The notes under the pieces are model-generated. The model ran no database searches. It was given only the letters and a program-made list of their open reading frames with translations, and was not told where the DNA came from. Below are positions 54,272-62,695 of a DNA stretch of 64,000 bases, piece after piece. The stretch's first letter is position 1. The number at the start of each line of letters is the position of its first letter. The stretch covers positions 248,001 to 312,000 of the forward strand of contig NZ_JAFEUV020000002.1 in the NCBI RefSeq assembly GCF_017355915.2, in the 5' to 3' direction. Origin of the DNA: Telluribacter roseus (GTDB lineage: Bacteria; Bacteroidota; Bacteroidia; Cytophagales; Spirosomataceae). The position numbers and the translations under genes are program-made.

Positions 54272-55794
54272 GCAGAAAAGTAATATTGATCATAATGGAT
54301 GGGTGGGGAATCGCCACCCAAACCGAACGTTCGGCTGTTGATGCCGCTAACGTACCGTTTTACCGGAGTATTCTGGAGAAGTACCCCCACAGCCGGCTGG
54401 CTGCCAGCGGACTGGCCGTAGGGCTACCCGATGGACAAATGGGTAACTCCGAAGTTGGACATACCAACCTTGGTGCAGGCCGGGTAGTATACCAGGACCT
54501 GGTAAAGGTGAATAAAGCCGTAGAAGAAGGTACACTGGCGCAGGAGCCCGTACTGAAAGAGGCGCTGGAATACGCTAAAACAAACAATAAGAAGGTACAC
54601 TTTATAGGTCTGGTATCGGATGGTGGGGTACACTCGCACATCGATCATGTTAAGGGCCTGTGTAGCATCGCGCACCAGGCAGGACTGTCGCAGGTATATG
54701 TACATGCCTTTACCGATGGCCGTGATACCGATCCCCGCAGTGGCCTGGGCTTCCTGTCGGAACTGGAGCAACACCTTGCTCATACTACCGGACAGATCGC
54801 CAGCATTACGGGCCGCTACTACGCCATGGACCGCGATAGGCGCTGGGAGCGTGTAAAACTAGCCTACGATGCCATGGTACGTGGTGTAGGCCACCCTGTA
54901 CCCGGTAATGAACTACTGGAAGCTGTGAAGGAGTCGTATGACAGGGGTGTAACGGACGAGTTTATCGATCCTATCATAGCTGTGAAGGAAGATGGCTCAC
55001 CCGTAGCGCTTATTGAAGAAGGTGACGTAGTACTTTGCTTCAACTTCCGTACTGACCGCGGTCGTGAGATTACGCAGGCACTTACGCAGCAGGACTTCCT
55101 GGAGCAGAACATGCACAAGTTAGACCTGCACTACATCACCATGACCAACTACGACGATACCTTCGTGGGTGTTAAAGTGATTTTTGATAAGGATAATCTA
55201 AACAATACCCTGGGCGAAGTACTCGAGCGGGCTGGTAAGAAGCAGATTCGTATCGCCGAGACTGAGAAGTACCCCCACGTGACGTTCTTCTTCTCAGGTG
55301 GCCGTGAGCAACCTTTTGAGGGTGAAAGCCGTCTGCTGTGTCCTTCTCCCAAAGTAGCGACGTATGATCTGCAGCCTGAGATGTCAGCGTATGACATTCG
55401 CGACTCCATTATACCCGAACTTGAGAAGGAAGAGGTAGACTTCGTGTGTCTGAACTTTGCCAATCCGGATATGGTAGGCCACACGGGGGTATTTGAGGCA
55501 GCCATCAAGGCTTGCGAAACGGTAGATGCCTGTACCCAGGCCGTAGTGACTACCGGACTTGAGCATGGCTATACCTCTATCATCATAGCTGACCACGGCA
55601 ACTCCGACTACATGATCAACGATGACGGTAGCCCCAACACGGCCCACTCCCTCAACCTGGTGCCCTGCATCCTGGTAGATCGGGAGTACAGTAAACCTAT
55701 CAAAGATGGTAAGCTGGCTGATATAGCGCCCACTATAATCGACCTGATGGGACTTGAGAAACCTGCCGAAATGACGGGCGAAAGTCTGCTATAA
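54268..55794 (+). CDS. gpmI: 2,3-bisphosphoglycerate-independent phosphoglycerate mutase
   Basis: This 508-residue two-Mn glycolytic enzyme starts with the metal motif I-M-D-G-W-G. The catalytic Ser is in G-N-S-E-V-G-H (near residue 61). H-A-F-T-D-G-R-D-T, R-Y-Y-A-M-D-R-D-R-R and the C-terminal A-D-H-G-N-S-D block are present. It is read with the tyrosine phosphatase gene through a 4-base overlap and ends at a clear terminator. Confidence 0.97.
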   Translation: MSRKVILIIMDGWGIATQTERSAVDAANVPFYRSILEKYPHSRLAASGLAVGLPDGQMGNSEVGHTNLGAGRVVYQDLVKVNKAVEEGTLAQEPVLKEALEYAKTNNKKVHFIGLVSDGGVHSHIDHVKGLCSIAHQAGLSQVYVHAFTDGRDTDPRSGLGFLSELEQHLAHTTGQIASITGRYYAMDRDRRWERVKLAYDAMVRGVGHPVPGNELLEAVKESYDRGVTDEFIDPIIAVKEDGSPVALIEEGDVVLCFNFRTDRGREITQALTQQDFLEQNMHKLDLHYITMTNYDDTFVGVKVIFDKDNLNNTLGEVLERAGKKQIRIAETEKYPHVTFFFSGGREQPFEGESRLLCPSPKVATYDLQPEMSAYDIRDSIIPELEKEEVDFVCLNFANPDMVGHTGVFEAAIKACETVDACTQAVVTTGLEHGYTSIIIADHGNSDYMINDDGSPNTAHSLNLVPCILVDREYSKPIKDGKLADIAPTIIDLMGLEKPAEMTGESLL

Positions 55795-55823
55795 ACTATA
55801 GTTACCTAACACGTGTTAGCCTT

Positions 55824-55857
55824 GTCAGAGAGCCTGCTATGGCTCTCTGACTTTTTT
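55824..55857 (+). terminator. Terminator after gpmI
   Basis: An 11-bp stem (55824-55834 with 55841-55851) and 6-base loop are followed by six T. It lies only nine bases before the next ATG. Confidence 0.88.
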
Positions 55858-55865
55858 ATTTTACC

Positions 55866-56438
55866 ATGAAAAAAAAGATCACTCTCTCCCTACTTTGTAG
55901 CCTGGCTACCGTCTTTGGGTGTCAGTCACCCGGTACTACCCAGCAGCAGCAACCCAATCTGTACTACGACGTAGCCGGATTCATAAACGGGCAGGTGCAG
56001 TTGCTTGCCCAGCAGGACCCGTCGGTAACAAAAGCCATGCAGGTAGACGGTGAAGAGGAGGTACGCACTACCAAAGAGGTAGATTGGGCGCAGGAACTGG
56101 AATTGTTCATTCAGGCTGATATTAATAAGCCCGCCTATCGTCTTAGCTATATTACCTCCCGTCCCGACTCGCTTACGTATGAGTACAGGGTACGCCCCGA
56201 TGAAGACCTCCCTGTCAGGTACCTGCGTATCAGGCTGAATACCGCGGGGGGGCAGCCGGAAGAGATAGAGGCCAAGCTACTTACTGAAAATAAACTATAT
56301 CAGTCCGAGAAAAATCTGCTACTACGTAGTGGGGCAGTGGGAGGTGCGTGGCGCGTCCAGTCTTACCAGATCCGGGGCTACCAGGAGCTCGTTGTCAGCG
56401 ATCGCAAGCCTTTTTCCATCAGCGGCCAGATTAACTAA
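55866..56438 (+). CDS. Lipoprotein of unknown function
   Basis: This 190-residue protein has a short basic start, a hydrophobic signal and the lipobox V-F-G-C (Cys 19), then a Gln-rich linker. The mature part looks beta-rich, with several strands of alternating hydrophobic and charged residues (Y-L-R-I-R-L-N, E-I-E-A-K-L-L). I do not recognise a family. It lies between gpmI and an M28 peptidase gene, 41 bases upstream of the latter, possibly in one transcript. The start is nine bases after the gpmI terminator. Confidence 0.72.
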   Translation: MKKKITLSLLCSLATVFGCQSPGTTQQQQPNLYYDVAGFINGQVQLLAQQDPSVTKAMQVDGEEEVRTTKEVDWAQELELFIQADINKPAYRLSYITSRPDSLTYEYRVRPDEDLPVRYLRIRLNTAGGQPEEIEAKLLTENKLYQSEKNLLLRSGAVGGAWRVQSYQIRGYQELVVSDRKPFSISGQIN

Positions 56439-56479
56439 ATACCCGTTCATAAACCTACTATAACCTTACCTTTCATACT

Positions 56480-57994
56480 ATGCGTAGAACTTTTCTATCA
56501 ACAACACTAGGTATGCTGGTGGCTGCCACTTCCCTGGCTCAGCAAACCAGAGACCTGCCCGTATCTAATCTGAAACAAGAAGTAGCCGAAGCGCATCTGC
56601 GCTTTCTGGCGTCAGACGAGCTTATGGGCCGCCGCACGGGCGAGATGGGCAACCGGGTTGCCGCCCGGTACCTGGCCGAGCAGTTCCGGAAGTACGGAGC
56701 TACTCCCGTACCCGGACAAAGTACCTACTACCAGCCCGTACCACTAGACCGGGTAGGTGCCAGCGGGAAAGGTGAGCTGGTGGTCAATAATGAACCCATG
56801 CGTAATAATGATGATTGGTTGCTGATTGCAGGCGATGCCGCTAATCTGTCGGCACCTGTAGTATATGCCGCCTACGGACTTGAAGATGCTGCCAAAGGGT
56901 GGGATGACTACAAGGGGCTGGATGTAAAAGGAAAGATAGTACTGGTACAAAGCGGCTCGCCCGAAAATCAAACTCCGGCTGAGATCGTTGCCAGCTCTAA
57001 CCAGAAGCGCCAACTGGCTGCTGCGAAGGGAGCCGCGGCAGTCATAGAGCTTTTTACCGCACCTATACCCTGGAACATTGTTACCCGCAATTTTACCCGC
57101 GAACAGATTACCTTAGCTCAGACTACGGATGCCGCCCCCCAGTCTACCCTGCCCCACGTGTGGGTAAATGGCAAAGAAGCCAAACTGACACGCGCACTGC
57201 GTGCGGCCAATACCGTTGTTAGGCTGACTACCGAAGGGCGTAAGAGTGAGCGGATCATTAGCCATAATGTAGCAGCTTATATACAAGGAAGCGATCCAAA
57301 GCTGAGGGATGAGTACATCATACTTTCGGCGCATTATGACCACGTAGGAGTAGGTAAGCAGGGAGGGCAGCCCTATACTGCCGAGGACAGTATATTCAAC
57401 GGTGCCCGCGACAATGCCTTTGGCTGCGTAGCCTTGTTATCATCGGCCGAGGCATTGGCCAAAAATCCGCCCAAACGCTCGGTTTTGTTACTTGCAGTAA
57501 CCGGTGAGGAACTCGGATTGCTCGGAAGTCGTTATTATGCAAGCAATTCATTATTAGCACTTAACAAATGTATATTTAACCTGAACTCTGATGGGGCCGG
57601 CTACAATGATACCAGTATAGTATCTATAATAGGACTAGATCGTACCGGAGCCAAAGCTGAAATAGAAGCCGCTGCCAAAGCCTTTGGATTGGATGTAGTG
57701 GCAGATCCATCACCGGAGCAAGGGTTATTTGACCGCTCAGACAACGTCAATTTTGCCATTAAAGGCATTCCTGCCCCAACATTCACACCGGGCTTCCGCA
57801 AGTTTGACCAGGATATCATGAAACATTACCACCAGGTGTCAGACAATCCGGAAACCGTAGATTTTGGGTATTTACTGAAATTTTCGCAGGCATATACCTA
57901 TGCTGCACGGCTCATAGCTGATCGTGCGACAGCTCCCCAGTGGACGGCGGGAGATAAGTACGAGGAAGCAGCCCGAAAATTATACGTTAAATAA
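56480..57994 (+). CDS. M28 family metallopeptidase with PA domain
   Basis: This 504-residue secreted protein has a signal peptide ending S-L-A-Q. A protease-associated domain (roughly 110-210) is inserted before the catalytic core. Two-zinc ligands are readable: H-Y-D-H (His), R-D-N-A (Asp), G-E-E-L (catalytic and ligand Glu), N-S-D-G (Asp) and H-Y-H-Q-V-S-D (His). Such enzymes remove N-terminal residues from peptides outside the cytoplasm. No T9SS tail is present, so it is probably periplasmic. Confidence 0.92.
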   Translation: MRRTFLSTTLGMLVAATSLAQQTRDLPVSNLKQEVAEAHLRFLASDELMGRRTGEMGNRVAARYLAEQFRKYGATPVPGQSTYYQPVPLDRVGASGKGELVVNNEPMRNNDDWLLIAGDAANLSAPVVYAAYGLEDAAKGWDDYKGLDVKGKIVLVQSGSPENQTPAEIVASSNQKRQLAAAKGAAAVIELFTAPIPWNIVTRNFTREQITLAQTTDAAPQSTLPHVWVNGKEAKLTRALRAANTVVRLTTEGRKSERIISHNVAAYIQGSDPKLRDEYIILSAHYDHVGVGKQGGQPYTAEDSIFNGARDNAFGCVALLSSAEALAKNPPKRSVLLLAVTGEELGLLGSRYYASNSLLALNKCIFNLNSDGAGYNDTSIVSIIGLDRTGAKAEIEAAAKAFGLDVVADPSPEQGLFDRSDNVNFAIKGIPAPTFTPGFRKFDQDIMKHYHQVSDNPETVDFGYLLKFSQAYTYAARLIADRATAPQWTAGDKYEEAARKLYVK

Positions 57995-58123
57995 ATGAGA
58001 AAGTTTTTTTACAATAATGTACAATAAAGGGCCGTTCCTTCACCGTAACCAACCAATAAAGGCTTGTGAGATAAACATGTACGCTTTTTCAATTCTTTAT
58101 TTTCAACCTAAACAATTTGTAGT

Positions 58124-59074
58124 ATGCAAAACGAACAAAAGAAAAAGCAGAGTGCGGCTTGGGCGGTGGTAGCTATTCTGGCTATTGCTACAAGTATATT
58201 TGGCTATTTGTTTGTACAACAAAAGCAGGAGTTAACACAACAAGAAACGGAAATCGTATCAAGAGCCAAAGAACTGGCATCCACTCAAACCAAACTTGAC
58301 TCCGTATCAAGAGCGCTCGACGCTAAAATTGCCGAAGTAGAAAGACTCGGTGGTGATGTGGAAGAATTGACCAGAATGAGAGCTCAACTGGAAGCTGACA
58401 AAGCCTCATTCCAGAAAAGCAACCGGAACGAAACCAGAAAGTACCTGGCTAAGATCAAAGAGTACGAGAAGTACCTGAACGAAAAAGACGTAGAGATCGC
58501 TCAACTACGTGAAGAGAACCAGATGCTGATGGCATCAAACGACTCTCTGAATACACAGGTAGGTTCACTGCGCACTGAGCGTGAGCGTCTGGTACAGCGT
58601 CAGACCGAGCTGGCTGATACAGTGAATATCTTTACTGCTCAGAACCGTGATCTGACCGAGAAAGTAAACAGAGCAGCGGCTCTGAAGGCTCAGAACCTGA
58701 AGGTACTGGCTGTAACGTCTAAGGGCAAAACCAAAGATAATGATGCCTACAAAGCTAAGCGTGTAGACAAAATTAAACTGGTGTTTGACCTGCCTGAGAA
58801 CTCACTTACTCGTCAGGAGCCTAAGGATATCTATGTACGGGTACTGGATCCAGAAGGAGCTGTACTGTCTGACGATGCTACTGGCTCAGGCGAAATAAAC
58901 GTAGACGGTCAGGATACTAAGTTTACTGCTCGCCAGACTGTACCTTTCACTAACAACAACCAGCGCGTTGAGATGATCTATGACTATAGCTCACAGTTCC
59001 GTCCTGGTAAATATAGCGTAGAGCTATATGCTGAAGGATACCGTATCGGTGGTGGTAATTTTGTAATCCGCTAA
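58124..59074 (+). CDS. Membrane-anchored coiled-coil protein, paralogue 2
   Basis: This 316-residue protein has a Lys-rich start, one membrane segment (roughly 12-30), a long coiled coil (roughly 35-190) and a ~120-residue beta-rich C-terminal domain ending G-G-N-F-V-I-R. It is a paralogue of the protein at 21749-22657, with the same layout. Codons are of the type used by the ribosomal genes (many CGT, CTG), suggesting high expression. Monocistronic with a strong terminator. Family not recognised; function unknown. Confidence 0.82.
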   Translation: MQNEQKKKQSAAWAVVAILAIATSIFGYLFVQQKQELTQQETEIVSRAKELASTQTKLDSVSRALDAKIAEVERLGGDVEELTRMRAQLEADKASFQKSNRNETRKYLAKIKEYEKYLNEKDVEIAQLREENQMLMASNDSLNTQVGSLRTERERLVQRQTELADTVNIFTAQNRDLTEKVNRAAALKAQNLKVLAVTSKGKTKDNDAYKAKRVDKIKLVFDLPENSLTRQEPKDIYVRVLDPEGAVLSDDATGSGEINVDGQDTKFTARQTVPFTNNNQRVEMIYDYSSQFRPGKYSVELYAEGYRIGGGNFVIR

Positions 59075-59097
59075 TATATTTGGTTAACTAACTCCTG

Positions 59098-59131
59098 AAA
59101 AAAGCAGGCCCGGTGAGGCCTGCTTTTTTTT
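59098..59131. terminator. Bidirectional terminator between the coiled-coil gene and PPK2
   Basis: A GCAGGCC stem with A/T extension (12 pairs in all) and loop CGGTGA, flanked by an A run and T8. It serves both converging genes. Confidence 0.9.
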
Positions 59132-59155
59132 ATGCTCATAGTTTATACCAGATTA

Positions 59156-60049
59156 CTATCTCTTGGAGGTCTGTCCCTGTATGACGTCTACAAGCTGCTG
59201 AAGATGCTGCCGCTGCTCTTCAGTGATGGCAGGGTAGTTCATATCCAGCTTCTTCATCTCTTCTACAATAATCTTCCCGACCAGCAGGCGCATATTCTTC
59301 TTATCATCAGCGGGTATGACGTACCAGGGAGCCAGCTCCGTAGCCGTAGCATTGATACAATCCTCATAAGCCTGCTGATAATCGTCCCAGTGCTCACGTT
59401 CGTCTACGTCGCCTACCTCAAACTTCCAGTTTTTGGCGGAGGTATCAATACGGCTTATCAACCGCTTGGCCTGCTCCTGAAACGAAACGTTCAGGAAGAA
59501 CTTTATCGTCCGGATTCCATTGTGGTAGAGGTAGGTCTCGAGGTTGACCATGTCCTGGTAGCGGTGCTGCCACACTTGGTCCAGGTCTTTGGTTAGCTCA
59601 GCCGGAATACGCTGGTGCCGGGTAACTATTTCGGGACGTACCTTCGCTACCAGTACCTCTTCGTAGTAGCTGCGGTTGAACACCGCAATGGTACCGCGCT
59701 GGGGAAGGAGCAGGTTGGACCTCCACATGTAGTCATGATCCAGTTCCTGATCGTTGGGGCGCTTGAACGAATGTACTTTAATACCCATTGGGTTTACACC
59801 GGTCAGTACGTGCCTGATGGTACTGTCTTTACCGGCGGCATCCATCGCCTGAAAGATCAGCAACAGTCCGTACCGGTCGTGGGCGTACATGACGCTTTGC
59901 AGCTCGTCGAGTTGCTCCACGTATGATTTCAGAAGCTGCTGATACTCCTGTTTATCCTCGTATATGTCTTTAATGCGTGTCTGGGTATCATAAATAGCAA
60001 AAGATCGGGTGCCATCGTACCTGAATGAGTCAGAGCTGGGTATGTTCAT
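59156..60049 (-). CDS. Polyphosphate kinase 2 family protein
   Basis: This 297-residue P-loop kinase has Walker A F-Q-A-M-D-A-A-G-K-D-S (roughly 65-75), Walker B V-F-N-R-S-Y-Y-E-E, and a lid region with R-I-D-T-S-A-K-N-W-K-F. PPK2 enzymes move phosphate between polyphosphate and nucleoside mono- or diphosphates; the short single-domain form with this lid resembles class III or class I enzymes. Exact nucleotide preference cannot be read. It is monocistronic. Confidence 0.93.
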   Translation of the reverse strand: MNIPSSDSFRYDGTRSFAIYDTQTRIKDIYEDKQEYQQLLKSYVEQLDELQSVMYAHDRYGLLLIFQAMDAAGKDSTIRHVLTGVNPMGIKVHSFKRPNDQELDHDYMWRSNLLLPQRGTIAVFNRSYYEEVLVAKVRPEIVTRHQRIPAELTKDLDQVWQHRYQDMVNLETYLYHNGIRTIKFFLNVSFQEQAKRLISRIDTSAKNWKFEVGDVDEREHWDDYQQAYEDCINATATELAPWYVIPADDKKNMRLLVGKIIVEEMKKLDMNYPAITEEQRQHLQQLVDVIQGQTSKR

Positions 60050-60102
60050 AGTTTGGTGTGGATTTTATTGTTACTAATTACACTACTGGAATGACAGCTT
60101 CG

Positions 60103-60687
60103 TCACGCCTGAGATTGCTCGCGCAGGAAGGCTGCTAACTGGGCAAAGGCTCTGGCCCGGTGGCTTAGTTTTCCTTTTTCTTCCAGAGTCATCTCAGCAA
60201 ACGTGCGATCATGCCCTTCAGGAACAAATACCGGGTCGTAGCCAAAGCCATTGGTCCCTCGCTTCTCCGAAATAATGGTACCTTCCACGGCTCCCTCAAA
60301 CTGGTAAAACTGTCCATCCAGTGTCAGCGTAATTACTGTAACAAATCGTGCCCGACGATCTGGCTTTTCGGCTAGGCGCTCAAGCAGGAGCTGTATGTTG
60401 TCATCGGCATTGCGCTGCGGGCCTGCGTAGCGGGCTGAGTACACACCCGGCTCCCGGTTTAGCGCGTATACTTCCAGTCCGGTATCATCAGCAAAGTTGT
60501 TGGTCTGGTAGCGCTGCCAGATGTACTCTGCTTTTTCGCGTGAGTTTTCGGCAATGGTTTCGTGTGTTTCCGGAATTTCGTCGTAGCAGCCTATATCCTG
60601 TAGCGTAAGCAGCCGGAAGTTGTCTCCGAGCAGGGCCTGTATTTCGATAAGTTTGTGGGAATTGTTGGTTGCAAAGCAGAGCTCCAT
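60103..60687 (-). CDS. rdgB: XTP/dITP pyrophosphatase (RdgB/HAM1)
   Basis: This 194-residue house-cleaning enzyme hydrolyses non-canonical purine triphosphates. F-A-T-N-N-S-H-K at the N-terminus, A-D-D-T-G-L-E-V near 68, and G-F-G-Y-D-P-V-F-V-P-E-G are the family marks. It stands alone between PPK2 and the FKBP pair, downstream of the FKBP terminator. Confidence 0.96.
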   Translation of the reverse strand: MELCFATNNSHKLIEIQALLGDNFRLLTLQDIGCYDEIPETHETIAENSREKAEYIWQRYQTNNFADDTGLEVYALNREPGVYSARYAGPQRNADDNIQLLLERLAEKPDRRARFVTVITLTLDGQFYQFEGAVEGTIISEKRGTNGFGYDPVFVPEGHDRTFAEMTLEEKGKLSHRARAFAQLAAFLREQSQA

Positions 60688-60712
60688 ATAAATAATGGGG
60701 TATTGAAGGTAT

Positions 60713-60747
60713 AAAAAAACGGCCGTTCCACCATTGGAACAGCCGTT
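60713..60747 (-). terminator. Terminator after the FKBP pair
   Basis: On the minus strand a 12-bp stem with one wobble (60718-60729 with 60736-60747) and 6-base loop run into seven T. It lies 20 bases past the FKBP stop codon. Confidence 0.92.
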
Positions 60748-60766
60748 ACAGGTAATGTGTTTACGT

Positions 60767-61684
60767 CTATTTTTTCTTCAGTACTTCTACCTCAAAGTGA
60801 AGCGGAGCATAAGGCGGAATCGTAGTTCCCTGGCCCTGACGGCCATACCCGAGCGAAGAAGGGAACAGCAGGTTAGCTTTTTCGCCTACCCGTAGTTTCT
60901 TCAGACCTTCGGTGAATCCCTGAACGGTCTTGTTGCTGCTAAGGGTAACATCCATTGTATCTGACTGAAAAATGGTATTGTCCATAAGACGACCGGTATA
61001 CTTAACGGAGTAGGTAGCTGTTTCAGCGAGTAGGGCTGAGTCAGGTCGGGCAGTGAGTAGTCCAAACCGGAGGCCGCTCTCGGTAGGTGCCGCAGCCTGT
61101 ACTCCATACTTGGTCATGTAGTCATTTAGCTGCTCTGTCTCCGTACGGATATTCACTACCTTCATATCCAGCCGATAAGGCGTATAGGCAGGCAGCGTAA
61201 GCGAGCCTGCGGAACCTATACCCAGGTTGAAAGGCACCAGGAGGGTAACAGAGTCACCTTCTTTAACAAGTCGGCTAAACAGGATTACCATGGCCTGATC
61301 GTTCAGCAGCGGAAGGTTAGGAGTCGAGCCGATGGTGGTGGACAGTCTGGAAGCACCGTAAATAGCTGTTTTAGGGCTGTTGCGTTCGCTGCTATCTACT
61401 ACCATGCCATCCAGCCGCGAGAGCACATAGTGTACCTGTATCTGGTCGCCTTCGGCGGCTTTCTGACCACTTGCACCCGTAGATACTATGCGGTAGTACA
61501 GCCCTTCATCCGTACGCTGAGCCGTAATGCCATTCTGTGACAGGTACGCCCTTATCTCACGGTCATTCTGCTCCCTTTTCTCATTATTGAAAATCGTGGT
61601 TTGCTCCTGACACGCAAATAGGGTAGCGCCAAAGATTGCTCCCAGCGCTACTACCCATCCTATTTTACTTCTGAATTTTTTCAT
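60767..61684 (-). CDS. FKBP-type peptidyl-prolyl isomerase lipoprotein, second of pair
   Basis: This 305-residue lipoprotein has a signal ending T-L-F-A-C (Cys 25). Two FKBP-like domains: one at roughly 65-180 with Q-V-H-Y-V-L but little of the active site, and a C-terminal one at roughly 215-303 with V-K-Y-T-G-R-L, L-G-Y-G-R-Q-G and I-P-P-Y-A-P-L-H-F-E-V-E. It probably folds envelope proteins. It starts 2 bases after the stop of the upstream FKBP gene, so the pair is one operon. Confidence 0.92.
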   Translation of the reverse strand: MKKFRSKIGWVVALGAIFGATLFACQEQTTIFNNEKREQNDREIRAYLSQNGITAQRTDEGLYYRIVSTGASGQKAAEGDQIQVHYVLSRLDGMVVDSSERNSPKTAIYGASRLSTTIGSTPNLPLLNDQAMVILFSRLVKEGDSVTLLVPFNLGIGSAGSLTLPAYTPYRLDMKVVNIRTETEQLNDYMTKYGVQAAAPTESGLRFGLLTARPDSALLAETATYSVKYTGRLMDNTIFQSDTMDVTLSSNKTVQGFTEGLKKLRVGEKANLLFPSSLGYGRQGQGTTIPPYAPLHFEVEVLKKK

Positions 61685-61686
61685 CC

Positions 61687-62586
61687 TTACGGAATATTAT
61701 TACCAGGTGTTGCTTTTGAGAAATCAACAAGTTCAACATCGAATACCAGTACTGAGTTAGGTGGAATAGCTCCGGGAGCACCTTCCTGACCATAAGCCAG
61801 ACCTGATGGGATGATCAGGGTGCGCTTGCCGCCCTTCTTCATGGACATGATACCTTCTTCCCAGCCCGGAATAACCATACCAACTCCTACGCGGAAGTCG
61901 ATAGGCTGGCCACCCGTTTGAGGGTTTTCGCGCGAGCTGTCAAATACTTTGCCATCCAGGAGTTTGCCCGTGTAGTGTACCTTCACTACATCACCCTGGC
62001 TTGGAGTAGCACCTGAGCCCTCTTGCTGTACTATATAACGTAGTCCTGACTCGGTCTTTTGTGCTTTACCCTGCAGATTATTTTTGGCCAGATAGTCCTC
62101 AATTACTTTTTCATCTACGCCTTTCTGCTTGGCACCCTGTGCGGCCTGCTCTTTCTGAAATTCTTCCGAAGTCTGAACCTCCATAACCTTAACGGTAAAG
62201 CCCAGATCAGAGCCCTTCTTGATCATAGGAGGCATAGGCTGCTGCATCTTTGAGAAGAGTGAGTCAGCATTGACATAGAAAGTAGCGCTATCACCTTTAG
62301 CCAGCATAGCCAGTCCTTCTTCAAAGCTACCTTTGAAAGGAGCCTGCTGAAGTACTAGTTTAACGGGGGCTGACTCCTTGTACGTATCACGCAGTACTGA
62401 ATCTTCGCTGTTTTTCAGTACAAGATGAAACGTCATTATATCACCTAGTTTGGCTTGGCGGGCATCGTCGTTATGCTCGTGGAGCTGGTACTTAAGGCCG
62501 TTTTCTGTTACCTGCGTGCGGTATTGGTTGCAGGAGGCGGCCAGGATACCTATACCCAGCGCAAAACCGATTGTTCTCAAATTCAT
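61687..62586 (-). CDS. FKBP-type peptidyl-prolyl isomerase lipoprotein, first of pair
   Basis: This 299-residue lipoprotein has a signal ending L-A-A-S-C (Cys 19). An N-terminal FKBP-like domain at roughly 40-150 is degenerate. The C-terminal FKBP domain at roughly 185-290 is well conserved: V-H-Y-T-G-K-L-L-D-G, F-D-S-S, V-I-P-G-W-E-E-G, and L-A-Y-G then I-P-P-N-S-V-L-V-F-D-V-E-L. It is likely the active isomerase of the pair. A Lys/Gln/Ala-rich helical linker separates the domains. It lies just downstream of the DHH phosphoesterase gene, an arrangement common in Bacteroidota. Confidence 0.93.
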   Translation of the reverse strand: MNLRTIGFALGIGILAASCNQYRTQVTENGLKYQLHEHNDDARQAKLGDIMTFHLVLKNSEDSVLRDTYKESAPVKLVLQQAPFKGSFEEGLAMLAKGDSATFYVNADSLFSKMQQPMPPMIKKGSDLGFTVKVMEVQTSEEFQKEQAAQGAKQKGVDEKVIEDYLAKNNLQGKAQKTESGLRYIVQQEGSGATPSQGDVVKVHYTGKLLDGKVFDSSRENPQTGGQPIDFRVGVGMVIPGWEEGIMSMKKGGKRTLIIPSGLAYGQEGAPGAIPPNSVLVFDVELVDFSKATPGNNIP

Positions 62587-62695
62587 TGGTTTATAATTTA
62601 TAAAAAAAGGTATTGTTGAATGTTTATTAATACTCTCGATCAGATAATAACTTCTATAACGTTAAGAATCCTGTTTTTGTGTCCTTGTTCCGGAT

